Shown here piece by piece: positions 7,741 through 15,971 of a DNA stretch of 64,000 bases. Each line of letters begins with the position of its first letter. Within the stretch, counting starts at the first letter, position 1. The notes under the pieces were generated by a model. The model had not been told where the DNA came from. It saw nothing but the letters and a program-made list of their open reading frames with translations, and did no database searches. Position numbers and translations under genes: made by a program. The stretch covers positions 1-64,000 of the forward strand of contig NZ_WMKZ01000009.1 in assembly GCF_019024285.1 (NCBI RefSeq), read 5' to 3'. Origin of the DNA: Alkalihalobacterium elongatum. Its GTDB lineage: Bacteria > Bacillota > Bacilli > Bacillales > Bacillaceae_F.

Positions 7741-8898
7741 ATGGATAAAGTGACGTTAATCGCTACGGCAACAATGGGACTAGAAGCGCTAGTAGCAAAA
7801 GAAGTAAGAGATTTAGGATATGAAGATGTAACCGTTGAAAATGGACGGATTATATACACAGCTGATCCGATGGCGATTTGTCGTTCGAATTTATGGTTAA
7901 GAACTGCTGACCGTATTAAAGTAAGAGTCGGTGAATTTAAAGCACTAAGCTTTGAAGAGTTATTTGAAAAAACAAAAGCTCTTCCGTGGGCTGATTTCAT
8001 TCCAGTAAACGCAGAATTTCCAGTGATAGGAAAATCAGTCAAATCACAATTATTTAGTGTATCTGACTGTCAAGCGATCGTCAAAAAAGCAGTCGTAGAA
8101 AGTTTAAAGAAAAAATATCGTACCGATTGGTTTAAGGAAGATGGTCCGCTTTATCGAATTGAAGTTGCAATACATAAAGATATAGCGACGCTAACGATAG
8201 ATGCAAGTGGAGATGGTTTACATAAACGCGGCTACAGATACCGCTCTAACCAAGCCCCATTAAAAGAAACGTTAGCATCAGCACTTATCATGCTCACAAA
8301 TTGGAAAGCGGACAAGCCTTTAATTGATCCATTTTGCGGGTCTGGAACTCTTCCTATAGAAGCAGCAATGATCGGGCAAAATATTGCACCTGGATTTATG
8401 CGAGAATTCGCTTCCGAGCAGTGGGGTTGGATTGGACAGGATAAATGGGATCAAGCGAGAATGGAAGTTGAGGATTTAGCCAAATATAACCAAGAGTTAG
8501 ATATTCTCGGAACTGATATTGATCACAGAATGATTGAATTATCAGAGCATAATGCGGCTGAAGCTGGATTTACTGATATTATTCGCTTTAAGCAAATGCA
8601 AGTAACCGACCTTCGAGCGAAGCGAGAATACGGCTGTGTAATTGCTAACCCACCATACGGGGAACGCCTAGGCGAAAAAGAACAAGTGGCGCAATTATAT
8701 AAAGAAATGGGCAAAATCTTTCAAGAACATATTCCAACGTGGTCAATTTATGTTTTAACTTCGAATGAACAATTTGAAGAGCTATATGGTAAAAAAGCAA
8801 CCAAAAAGCGGAAATTATATAATGGGAAAATCCGTACTGATCTATACCAATATTGGGGACCAAGACCACCCAAACCAGTCGATTTATCTGAACAATAA
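7741..8898 (+). CDS. ypsC: THUMP-domain 23S rRNA guanine-N2 methyltransferase (RlmL-like YpsC)
   Basis: About 385 aa and collinear with B. subtilis YpsC. An N-terminal THUMP domain (residues 1-160, VIGKSVKSQLFSV and HKRGYRYR blocks) binds RNA. The C-terminal Rossmann methyltransferase has the SAM-binding loop DPFCGSGTLPIEA and the catalytic NPPY motif (IANPPYGERLG) of N2-guanine methylases. The E. coli counterpart RlmL makes m2G2445 in 23S rRNA; the same target here is inferred. An in-frame GTG at 7732 lies within the ribosome site AGGTGAT, so ATG at 7741 is chosen. Confidence 0.92.
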   Translation: MDKVTLIATATMGLEALVAKEVRDLGYEDVTVENGRIIYTADPMAICRSNLWLRTADRIKVRVGEFKALSFEELFEKTKALPWADFIPVNAEFPVIGKSVKSQLFSVSDCQAIVKKAVVESLKKKYRTDWFKEDGPLYRIEVAIHKDIATLTIDASGDGLHKRGYRYRSNQAPLKETLASALIMLTNWKADKPLIDPFCGSGTLPIEAAMIGQNIAPGFMREFASEQWGWIGQDKWDQARMEVEDLAKYNQELDILGTDIDHRMIELSEHNAAEAGFTDIIRFKQMQVTDLRAKREYGCVIANPPYGERLGEKEQVAQLYKEMGKIFQEHIPTWSIYVLTSNEQFEELYGKKATKKRKLYNGKIRTDLYQYWGPRPPKPVDLSEQ

Positions 8899-8903
8899 CA
8901 ACA

Positions 8904-8939
8904 GACGCCAAGCATTTGCTGCTTGGTGTCTCTTTTTTT
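8904..8939 (+). terminator. Terminator after ypsC
   Basis: An 11-bp stem (8904-8914 with 8920-8930, GACGCCAAGCA) is followed by nine bases rich in T. Confidence 0.88.
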
Positions 8940-9471
8940 ATCTGATATCATGCCTAGGTCTTTCCTCAATAGGTACATCGACAGGAACATCGAAAATCCA
9001 AACGAGGAGGATGGTGATAATAACTGAAATTACATAAGTGAGTATAGGTCGTTTATGATGTAAACGAAACATCGGGAACATAATCGCTACTAATAATGCT
9101 GACCAACCTAAATTCCAACCAAATTGATAATAAATTCGTCCAGTTAAAAGGAAAAAATACTCTATCCCTACATAAATAGCTATCCAAATACTATTATGAA
9201 TAATTTGCTTTTTAAAGGTACTCGGATAATGTCGTAAAAACATTAAAATAGTCCCTGGGAAAACAACAAAAGTATAAAGCATCTCGGTCATTGAATGATT
9301 TGGCATAATGTCAGGATCAAGTTTCCAAAGTAGATAATTCGCACATAGAAAGTTGTATGTTAAATTACCGAGTGCATAATAAAGCATTGTTGTATGGTAC
9401 TTTTGCCAGTTTTTATAATCTCCTTTTACCCAAATGGCAATAACGACGATTAGAGTTAATGTAAAGTGCAT
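8938..9471 (-). CDS. Membrane protein, probable CBO0543 family
   Basis: 177 aa with about five hydrophobic segments, conserved aromatic pairs (KYHTTMLYYALGN, NYLLWKLDPD) and a C-terminal helix followed by an acidic/proline tail (DVPVDVPIEERP). The layout resembles the CBO0543 family of small integral membrane proteins found in spore formers, whose function is unknown. The frame is open to GTG at 9483, but that GTG is part of the ribosome site AAGGTGG; ATG at 9471, eight bases on, is preferred. It converges on ypsC with the terminator between them. Confidence 0.7.
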   Translation of the reverse strand: MHFTLTLIVVIAIWVKGDYKNWQKYHTTMLYYALGNLTYNFLCANYLLWKLDPDIMPNHSMTEMLYTFVVFPGTILMFLRHYPSTFKKQIIHNSIWIAIYVGIEYFFLLTGRIYYQFGWNLGWSALLVAIMFPMFRLHHKRPILTYVISVIITILLVWIFDVPVDVPIEERPRHDIR

Positions 9472-9663
9472 GTATTTATCCACCTTATCTTAAAACAATT
9501 GATAAGGTTTAATTTTCCCTTTAAAAACCAAAGTATCCAATAATAACGTAAAATGTCCCACAAAAATAAATTACCCATAAAATTATTATGTAAACTTCGT
9601 TGTGAATAATTTAGCTGTTTTAGACATACAATAGCACTATATGAACGAAAGGTGGAATAGTGT

Positions 9664-9912
9664 ATGTCAGAGCCGTATAACGATTTAAAACAAGTAGAAA
9701 TGGCAATAAAAGCCGCAGAACGTATGGTTGGACAAGCTACAATGAGTATGGACGAAGATCAATTACAAGCGGCAACTGAAGCGGTACAACAAGCAAAGAA
9801 ACAATACTATACCGCTGCGTCGCATCAAACAGGTGTAGATGAGCGCTTTTTTGAAATCTCATCTGAATTGATCGAAAAAATCGACCATCAACTAGAAGAA
9901 GCAAAAAAATAA
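9664..9912 (+). CDS. DUF2564 family protein (YpzA-like)
   Basis: 82 aa, soluble and largely helical. It contains the family core YNDLKQVEMAIKAAERMVGQ followed by ATMSMDEDQLQAA and a coiled C-terminal helix (IEKIDHQLEEAKK). DUF2564 proteins occur in Bacillaceae without a known role. ATG at 9664 follows AAGGTGG. It is a single gene, convergent with the HesB-like gene and ended by the shared hairpin at 9990-10014. Confidence 0.75.
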   Translation: MSEPYNDLKQVEMAIKAAERMVGQATMSMDEDQLQAATEAVQQAKKQYYTAASHQTGVDERFFEISSELIEKIDHQLEEAKK

Positions 9913-9989
9913 AGAGTATGTACAAAATCTGGTGCTCCTTTTAAAAATAAAGTTATAATCATTTATTATCAACCAAGAATAGCATAATA

Positions 9990-10020
9990 GGCTGACTTTG
10001 CGTATGAGTCAGCCGCTTTC
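9990..10020. terminator. Terminator between convergent genes
   Basis: GGCTGACT (9990-9997) pairs with AGTCAGCC (10007-10014), then GCTTTC. It lies just before the stop of the minus-strand gene and can serve both directions. Confidence 0.65.
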
Positions 10021-10325
10021 TATTGTTCAGGATGATATATGTCTTCAAATTGCGGATTAGAAAATATCATCATATTCAAATCTTCATTATAATCAATAGT
10101 CATGCCTTCAAAGTACCAAGCATCATCTTCAGTAATAAAAAAGGTAATACCTTCTACAGTCGTATGATAAGAATTGTGTGTAGGTTTTTCTTTGCTGATG
10201 CCTACTGAAAAACCACCAGAACCGACACCTCCAACACGAACAAAAAGTCGTAAAGGTTGATCTTCACCCAAAAGAACTTCTTGTTTGTAAAAGCGTGCAG
10301 CTGCTGAAGTAATAGATATGTTCAT
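10020..10325 (-). CDS. HesB/IscA-fold protein without cluster cysteines (YneR-like)
   Basis: 101 aa with the A-type carrier fold: ITSAAARFYKQE at the start, RLFVRVGGVGSGGFSVG in the middle, FFITEDDAWYF and IDYNEDLNMMIF near the end. In IscA/SufA the glycine block carries a cysteine and the C-terminus has a CGC pair; here the block reads GGVGSGG and no cysteine is present anywhere. It therefore cannot bind a cluster in the usual way and matches the Bacillus YneR-type subgroup of unknown function. ATG follows GGGAGGG. Confidence 0.85.
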   Translation of the reverse strand: MNISITSAAARFYKQEVLLGEDQPLRLFVRVGGVGSGGFSVGISKEKPTHNSYHTTVEGITFFITEDDAWYFEGMTIDYNEDLNMMIFSNPQFEDIYHPEQ

Positions 10326-10472
10326 TTTTGTTACCCTCCCTCATTCTACTAAAACATCATAACAAAATTCTTTGTCGAGTAAAAATAGTTAACATTTGTC
10401 TTAAGAAAATTTATAATTAAAGTTGTATTTCAGTTTTCGAAATATTGTCAATAAAGAGAGGATGTATAAGAG

Positions 10473-11972
10473 ATGTCAAAAGAAATTGAGAAAGATTTTT
10501 TAGAGTATGTTAAAAAGATGGAAAACTTTAGCGAAGCTCGTTCGTTAATGTTTTGGGACTTGCGCACAGGAGCTCCTAGGAAAGGTGTTGAGCAACGTTC
10601 AGAAGTAATTGGTACACTCTCAACTGAAATTTTTAATATGTCTACATCTGATCAAATGAAAGAATACATAGATACTTTAAGTGAGAGCAACGAAACTTCC
10701 GAAATCGTAAGAAAAACAGTTGAAGAATGTAAGAAAAATTATGATCGAAATAAAAAGATACCTGAAAAAGAATATAAAGAATATGTAATTCTTGAGTCAA
10801 AGTCTGAAGCTATTTGGGAGCAAGCAAAAGCCAAGTCTGACTTTGAGATGTTCCAACCGTATCTAGAAAAAATCGTGGAAACAAAAAAGCGCTTCTTAGA
10901 TTACTGGGGTTACGAAGGACATAAATATAACACTTTATTAGACGATTATGAACCAGGAATTACTGTTGACATTCTAGATGAAGTATTCGGGAACCTTCGA
11001 AAGGAATTAGTTCCTTTAGTTCAAGCTGTAAAAGATTCAAGCCAAAAACCTAAAACAGATTTTTTATTTGAGCATTTTCCAAAAGAAAAACAACGTCAAT
11101 TAAGTTTAGAAATTCTACAAAATTTAGGCTATGATTTTGCAGCTGGTCGTCTTGATGAAACTGTTCATCCGTTTGCCATTAGTTTAAATCCAAATGATGT
11201 GCGTGTCACAACGAAGTATGATGAAAAAGACTTCCGTACAGCTATTTTTGGTACGATTCATGAATGTGGTCATGCGGTTTATGAGCAAAATATTTCTAAG
11301 GATTTAATCGGTACACCGCTTTGTGATGGTACGTCGATGGGAATCCATGAGTCACAGTCACTGTTCTTCGAGAATATGATCGGGCGTCACCCATCATTCT
11401 GGAAAGCAAATTACCCGCTATTACAAAAACATTCAAATGGTCAGTTTGATAATGTTTCATTAGAAGATTTTTATCGTGCAATTAATGTGGCAGGTCCATC
11501 GCTCATCCGTATTGAGGCAGATGAAATGACTTATGCTCTTCACGTTATTGTACGTTATGAAATTGAAAAAGGTTTATTCAGTGATGAAATTGAAGTGAAA
11601 GATCTCCCGCAAATTTGGAATGACAAAATGGAAGAATATTTAGGCGTACGTCCATCCAATGATGCTGAAGGTGTACTGCAAGATGTGCATTGGTCTGGTG
11701 GAGCATTTGGTTATTTCCCATCATATGCATTAGGCTATATTTATTCAGCACAAATGAAAGCTGCTATGGATAAAGACCTTCCTAACTATGGTGACCTTCT
11801 TGCCGAGAATAATATTGAACCAATTAAAGAATGGTTAACAAAGAATGTTCATCAATATGGAAAAATGAAAAAACCAGTTGAAATTTTAAAGGATATTACT
11901 GGAGAAGGCATTAATTCAAGCTACCTAGTGAACTACCTTACTAAAAAGTACGGTGACATTTACCAGTTTTAA
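10473..11972 (+). CDS. ypwA: M32 family metallocarboxypeptidase
   Basis: 499 aa, the usual length for the Taq carboxypeptidase family. The zinc site is visible as HECGH (in GTIHECGHAVYE, about residue 264), followed by the second ligand helix with HESQS. The family removes C-terminal residues from peptides in the cytoplasm, with broad specificity except after proline; B. subtilis YpwA is the local relative. There is no signal peptide. ATG at 10473 follows AGAGAGGATG. It is a single gene ended by the hairpin at 11986-12014. Confidence 0.93.
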   Translation: MSKEIEKDFLEYVKKMENFSEARSLMFWDLRTGAPRKGVEQRSEVIGTLSTEIFNMSTSDQMKEYIDTLSESNETSEIVRKTVEECKKNYDRNKKIPEKEYKEYVILESKSEAIWEQAKAKSDFEMFQPYLEKIVETKKRFLDYWGYEGHKYNTLLDDYEPGITVDILDEVFGNLRKELVPLVQAVKDSSQKPKTDFLFEHFPKEKQRQLSLEILQNLGYDFAAGRLDETVHPFAISLNPNDVRVTTKYDEKDFRTAIFGTIHECGHAVYEQNISKDLIGTPLCDGTSMGIHESQSLFFENMIGRHPSFWKANYPLLQKHSNGQFDNVSLEDFYRAINVAGPSLIRIEADEMTYALHVIVRYEIEKGLFSDEIEVKDLPQIWNDKMEEYLGVRPSNDAEGVLQDVHWSGGAFGYFPSYALGYIYSAQMKAAMDKDLPNYGDLLAENNIEPIKEWLTKNVHQYGKMKKPVEILKDITGEGINSSYLVNYLTKKYGDIYQF

Positions 11973-11985
11973 TTACTAAACAGAA

Positions 11986-12021
11986 ACTCCTCTCCTCATT
12001 TGTAGGGGAGGAGTATTTGTT
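11986..12021 (+). terminator. Terminator after ypwA
   Basis: ACTCCTCTCCT (11986-11996) pairs with AGGGGAGGAGT (12004-12014) with one G-U, followed by ATTTGTTATTT. Confidence 0.75.
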
Positions 12022-12134
12022 ATTTCCTATAACATAGAATGACATAAAGGATGGAAATAAGAGTGGGTAAATGAGAGAAGCATGTCTTTCAAAACGCTAC
12101 TAAGAAGTTTAATAAAAAAGGAGCTGTGAAAAAA

Positions 12135-12884
12135 GTGAATGTAACAATTGAAACGCTACTAAATCATAAATCAATTCGAAAGTTTCAAGAACGTACGTTA
12201 ACAAAGGAACAAATTGAAACGATTGTAAAAAGTGCGCAAGCAGCATCAACGTCAAGTTTTATTCAAGCGTATTCTATTATCGGTGTTAAGGATAAGCAGA
12301 AAAAAGAAAAGTTAGCTGAACTAGCAGGGAACCAAGTATATGTTGCGAAAAACGGACACTTCTTTGTATTCTGTGCAGATATACACCGTCATGAACTAAT
12401 TAGTGACATGGAAAGTAAAGACTTATCAGGATCATTAGAAAGTATGGAAACATTTATGGTTTCCTTAATCGATACAGCATTAGCAGCGCAAAATGCTTCT
12501 GTTGCTGCCGAATCAATGGGGCTCGGAGTAGTTTACATCGGTGGAATACGGAACAACCTAGAAGAAGTTTGTAAACTTTTAAAAGTCCCGAAAAAAGTAA
12601 TTCCATTGTTTGGTCTTGCTGTTGGGTATCCTGACCAATCTCCTGATGTTAAACCACGTCTACCACTCGAACATATTTATCATGAAGATAGCTATCACGA
12701 AAATAATGGTGTTTTAAAAGAACAATTACTGGAATACAACGAAGTTATTTCCTCCTATTATGAAAAAAGAACAAATGGTAAAAGGAAGGATACTTGGACC
12801 GAACAAATGGCACAAATGTTATCCAATCAGAAACGTCAGTACATGAAAGAATTTATTCAAAATAAAGGGTTTTCAAAACACTAA
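12135..12884 (+). CDS. nfrA: NADPH-dependent FMN nitroreductase, NfrA family
   Basis: About 249 aa. The N-terminus MNVTIETLLNHKSIRKF and the motif QAASTSSFIQAYSII are those of NfrA/NfsA-type oxygen-insensitive nitroreductases; GLGVVYIGGIRNN and LFGLAVGYPDQ follow in order. The dimeric FMN enzyme reduces nitro compounds, flavins and quinones with NADPH. An upstream GTG (12126) is only two bases from the ribosome site AAGGAG, whereas GTG at 12135 is 11 bases away and aligns with the family start; I choose the latter. It is a single gene with its own terminator. Confidence 0.88.
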   Translation: MNVTIETLLNHKSIRKFQERTLTKEQIETIVKSAQAASTSSFIQAYSIIGVKDKQKKEKLAELAGNQVYVAKNGHFFVFCADIHRHELISDMESKDLSGSLESMETFMVSLIDTALAAQNASVAAESMGLGVVYIGGIRNNLEEVCKLLKVPKKVIPLFGLAVGYPDQSPDVKPRLPLEHIYHEDSYHENNGVLKEQLLEYNEVISSYYEKRTNGKRKDTWTEQMAQMLSNQKRQYMKEFIQNKGFSKH

Positions 12885-12898
12885 TGAAACGCCATACG

Positions 12899-12940
12899 AA
12901 GCTTTTGGTAAAAGAAACATTTATTATCAAAAGCTTTTTT
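12899..12940 (+). terminator. Terminator after nfrA
   Basis: A 12-bp stem (12899-12910 with 12925-12936, AAGCTTTTGGTA, one G-T) is followed by TTTTTT. Confidence 0.85.
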
Positions 12941-13060
12941 ATGAGTTCTATTTCGGTGGTTTTGAATACTGATTACATATTGTAACCAAAATTAAGACTA
13001 GTAAAATCAATGGATATTTCACATTGTTTCAAAATTCGACAAAAAAATTTAAAAAAGTTG

Positions 13061-13089
13061 TTAACAAAATCAAAACTTTCTGTTACAAT
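13061..13089 (+). promoter_or_regulatory. Sigma-A promoter of the LacI-type regulator gene
   Basis: TTAACA (13061-13066), 17-base spacer, TACAAT (13084-13089). The start near 13096 puts the palindromic operator at 13125-13138 in the leader, where bound repressor could block elongation (autoregulation). Confidence 0.65.
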
Positions 13090-13124
13090 TTGAGTCATTA
13101 AGAAGTTATTTTTTTATTCATTCT

Positions 13125-13138
13125 TGAATACGTATTCA
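13125..13138. promoter_or_regulatory. Operator 1, perfect 14-bp palindrome TGAATACGTATTCA
   Basis: A perfect palindrome with a central CG step, as usual for LacI-family operators. Three more copies (14201-14214, 14267-14280, 17262-17275) lie before the TRAP genes and the dehydrogenase genes. It resembles a CcpA cre site but departs from that consensus at two fixed positions, so the local LacI-type regulator is the likelier ligand. Confidence 0.75.
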
Positions 13139-13183
13139 TAAATACATAGAAAAAGAGAACTAATGGGGAAAAAGAGGGATACA

Positions 13184-14185
13184 ATGATTTCATCGAGAGA
13201 AGTTGCCAAATTAGCAGGGGTGTCTCAAGCTACAGTTTCGCGCGTGTTAAATGGTGCTACAAATGTTCGGAAAGAAACAAAAGAAAAAGTAGAGAAAGCG
13301 ATTGCTGAACTACATTATCGTCCGAATATGATCGCTAGAAGTCTTGTAATGAAAAAAACAAAGACAATTGCACTAATTTCAGGTGACTTAGAAAACCCGT
13401 TCTACTCTGAAATTACGACAGCTATTATTAACTTAGCAACGAAAAAAGGTTACAATACGATGGTTTATTTTGATAATCAACCAAATCGAGAAGAAATCTA
13501 TGAACATATTGTAAGTAATAATGTTGCTGGGATTATCCAGTCGTCGATTAATATTGATGAACCAATGTATGACTTCTTTTCCGAAAGTGGTACACCTTAT
13601 ATTCAAATTAATCGCAAACATAAAAAAGCTGGAAACTATGTTATTTTAAATAATGTTAAGGCTGGAAAAATAGCAATGGACCATCTTCTCCAACTAGGAC
13701 ATAAACAGATTGGTATGATAATGGGCCCAACCAATGTGTCTACTTTTCTTGAAAGACAAGAGGGATGTTTTCAAGCTCTTTGTGAAAGAGGAATTGAAAT
13801 TGATCAACGGTATTTGAAAATTGTAGATACATCAGCAAAAGAAACAGAAATGGCGATGTATGACCTTCTAAGTATACAGCCACAGCCTACAGCGGTACTT
13901 TGTGCAACAGATCAAATTGCCTTAACGGCTATGGACGTTAGCCTGAAAATGGGAAAATGTATTCCAGAAGATATAAGTTTAATTGGCTTTGATGATATTG
14001 CACTTGCCAGTCACCAAGCAATCCAATTAACGAGTGTCGCTCATAATATTCACCAGATGGGTGAGATTGCGGTCAATAGTCTTATTCATATTATTGAAGG
14101 TAATATTCAGCAAGGAAACTATCAACAAATTAAATTAGAACCACATCTAGCAGTTCGAAAAACAACAAGCAAACCAAGTTATTAA
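13184..14185 (+). CDS. LacI-family transcriptional regulator
   Basis: 333 aa. The N-terminal helix-turn-helix and hinge are typical (SSREVAKLAGVSQATVSRVL, then RPNMIARSLVMKK), followed by a periplasmic-binding-type effector domain (TKTIALISGDLENPF, MDHLLQLGHKQIG, GFDDIALASH). It should bind the palindromes around it and respond to a small molecule linked to the TRAP substrate. ATG at 13184 is preferred to ATG at 13163 because AGAGGG lies six bases before it and it starts directly at the DNA-binding domain. The gene is the first of the catabolic island and runs in the same direction as it. Confidence 0.9.
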   Translation: MISSREVAKLAGVSQATVSRVLNGATNVRKETKEKVEKAIAELHYRPNMIARSLVMKKTKTIALISGDLENPFYSEITTAIINLATKKGYNTMVYFDNQPNREEIYEHIVSNNVAGIIQSSINIDEPMYDFFSESGTPYIQINRKHKKAGNYVILNNVKAGKIAMDHLLQLGHKQIGMIMGPTNVSTFLERQEGCFQALCERGIEIDQRYLKIVDTSAKETEMAMYDLLSIQPQPTAVLCATDQIALTAMDVSLKMGKCIPEDISLIGFDDIALASHQAIQLTSVAHNIHQMGEIAVNSLIHIIEGNIQQGNYQQIKLEPHLAVRKTTSKPSY

Positions 14186-14200
14186 TTTTTAGGTAATTTA

Positions 14201-14214
14201 TGAATACGTATACA
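14201..14214. promoter_or_regulatory. Operator 2 (TGAATACGTATACA)
   Basis: 13 of 14 bases are identical to operator 1. It lies 66 bp, about six helical turns, upstream of operator 3, which would allow repressor looping over the TRAP promoter. Confidence 0.7.
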
Positions 14215-14250
14215 TCCTAAAAAGTTATTTTTATCAACAGGGATCGAATT

Positions 14251-14280
14251 TTGTTTTCGGTTCATATGAATACGTATACA
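14251..14280 (+). promoter_or_regulatory. TRAP operon promoter overlapping operator 3
   Basis: TTGTTT (14251-14256) and TATACA (14275-14280) are separated by 18 bases. The -10 element lies inside operator 3 (TGAATACGTATACA, 14267-14280), so bound repressor would exclude RNA polymerase. The palindrome is certain; the promoter reading is inferred. Confidence 0.6.
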
Positions 14281-14389
14281 TTTTTTGATTACTTTAAGGA
14301 GGTGGTTGTACTTTTAACTTGATAGGCTTGAGAAGTAATTCATTATGCAAACGCAAACAAAATAAATTTATTTTTGGGGGAAAAGAGAA

Positions 14390-15403
14390 ATGAAAAAACA
14401 ACTTTTACTAGCTTTATCAGCTTTACTTCTAATTGTTGCATTAGCTGGTTGTGGAGCAAGTTCAGGTGCAGGTGGGAGTGACAGTACAGAAATCGTACTT
14501 TCACATACAGCAGCTCCAGGAACACCTATTTACTTAACGTACGAGAAGTTTAAAGAAGAAGTTGAAGAGCGTTCAGAAGGAGAGGTTACTGTACGTATTC
14601 ACCATAGTGCAACTTTAGCGGGGGATACTCAAGGAGTCGAAATGCTAAAAAGTAATACTCTTGATGTTGCTTCCGCAGCTACAAACAATATGGCACCATT
14701 CACTGATTTATTCCTAGTATTTGACTTACCTTACATGTTTGAAGATGTATATGCGACACATAAAGTGTTATCGGGAGAAATCGGTCAAGAATTTAGAGAG
14801 AAAACAAGAGAAGACTTAGATTTAGAGCTACTATTCTTCTTAGACCCTGGTACTCACCGTCATGTTATGAACACAGAGCGTGAAGTGAAAGTTCCAGATG
14901 ATTTAAAAGGTTTACGTTTCCGTTCAGCTGAAAGTCCAATTGAAATGGCATATGTCGAGTCTTTAGGTGCGATTGCTACACCAATTACTTGGGTTGAAGT
15001 GTATTCGGCACTAGAGCAAGGCGTTGTTAACGGTTTAGTACAACAACCACACTGGGCAGTAACTGCTAACTTACACGAAGTAATTCGTCACGTAACTGAA
15101 ACAGGTGGAATTCATGCCCTTCATATTGCATTTATGAACCCAAGAACTTTTGATGGTCTAACAGAAGAACAACAGCAAATCGTTCGTGATGCGGCACTTG
15201 CAGCACAAGAGTTTAACTTTGAGCAATCACCTGAGTTTGCTGATGAGTTAAAGCAAGAAATGATTGATGAAGGTGTTACATTCTATACACCAACAGAAGA
15301 AGAGCAACAATTATGGGTTGAAACTTCAGTGAAAATCTGGGATCAATTCACAGATAAAGTAGATCAAGATTTAATTGAGCGAATTCAAGCGGCTCAACAA
15401 TAA
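14390..15403 (+). CDS. dctP: TRAP transporter substrate-binding lipoprotein (DctP family)
   Basis: 337 aa. A lipoprotein signal precedes C21 (IVALAGC). The mature part is a DctP-type binding protein: ILVLSH-like start (EIVLSHTAAPGTPIY), LKGLRFRSAESPIEMAYVES with the conserved arginine that pairs with a substrate carboxylate or sulfonate, and the YSALEQGVVNGLVQQP block. It would capture an organic anion outside the membrane and pass it to DctQM. A terminator-like hairpin separates it from dctQ, which would give more binding protein than permease. Confidence 0.92.
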   Translation: MKKQLLLALSALLLIVALAGCGASSGAGGSDSTEIVLSHTAAPGTPIYLTYEKFKEEVEERSEGEVTVRIHHSATLAGDTQGVEMLKSNTLDVASAATNNMAPFTDLFLVFDLPYMFEDVYATHKVLSGEIGQEFREKTREDLDLELLFFLDPGTHRHVMNTEREVKVPDDLKGLRFRSAESPIEMAYVESLGAIATPITWVEVYSALEQGVVNGLVQQPHWAVTANLHEVIRHVTETGGIHALHIAFMNPRTFDGLTEEQQQIVRDAALAAQEFNFEQSPEFADELKQEMIDEGVTFYTPTEEEQQLWVETSVKIWDQFTDKVDQDLIERIQAAQQ

Positions 15404-15412
15404 TTAAAACTT

Positions 15413-15456
15413 GAGGCTTAAACATTAAAACGAACGTTTTAAGCCTCTTTCTTTTT
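15413..15456 (+). terminator. Intercistronic terminator between dctP and dctQ
   Basis: GAGGCTTAAA (15413-15422) pairs with TTTAAGCCTC (15438-15447), followed by TTTCTTTTTT. It looks like a full rho-independent terminator inside the operon, so dctQM would depend on read-through. Confidence 0.75.
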
Positions 15457-15473
15457 TAAAGGAGTTGAATGTC

Positions 15474-15971
15474 TTGCTAGAGCAACTAGATAAAAACCTA
15501 GAAAGAGTAAGTAATACTCTTAATCATTATTCTAAGATTGCACTCGGTGTAATCGTCGGCTCGATGTTTTTAGCGGTCATTCTTCAAGTGGCATTAAGGT
15601 ATATGTTTAACACTGGCTTAAATTGGCCAGAGGAATTTACAACATTCTTAATGGCGTGGATGACGTTCTTAGGATCAGCGATTGCATTAAAACAATTAGA
15701 GCATATTAACATTGATATGTTTGTTGAAAAACTATCCATTCGTGGACAGGAAATTCTTCGTTTTATCACGAAGTTACTAATGCTTGCTTTTATTATTTTA
15801 CTTACTTATGTAGGCTTCCGATTTGCACTTAATAGTATGAATTTTACGTCAAACGCATTAGGCATTCCATTGTTTTGGCCTCGATTAAGTGTTGCATTTG
15901 CAGGGGCACTTATGATCATCCATATGTTACACTTCATTGTTCGAGACCTTAGGGAGGTGATCATAAAATGA
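15474..15971 (+). CDS. dctQ: TRAP transporter small permease (DctQ family)
   Basis: About 165 aa with four hydrophobic segments and the family motif NWPEEFTTFLMAWMTFLGSA around residues 58-77. It links the binding protein to the large permease. The frame begins at TTG 15465, but this lies one base from the ribosome site AAAGGAG; TTG at 15474, nine bases away, is the better start (MLEQLDKNLERV). Its stop overlaps the dctM start (ATGA). Confidence 0.88.
   Translation: MLEQLDKNLERVSNTLNHYSKIALGVIVGSMFLAVILQVALRYMFNTGLNWPEEFTTFLMAWMTFLGSAIALKQLEHINIDMFVEKLSIRGQEILRFITKLLMLAFIILLTYVGFRFALNSMNFTSNALGIPLFWPRLSVAFAGALMIIHMLHFIVRDLREVIIK

Noticed and set aside
7638-8042. A 134-codon minus-strand frame across the ypsC start
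   Set aside because: Overlaps the ypsC start and the tail of the rnpB terminator; no ribosome site.
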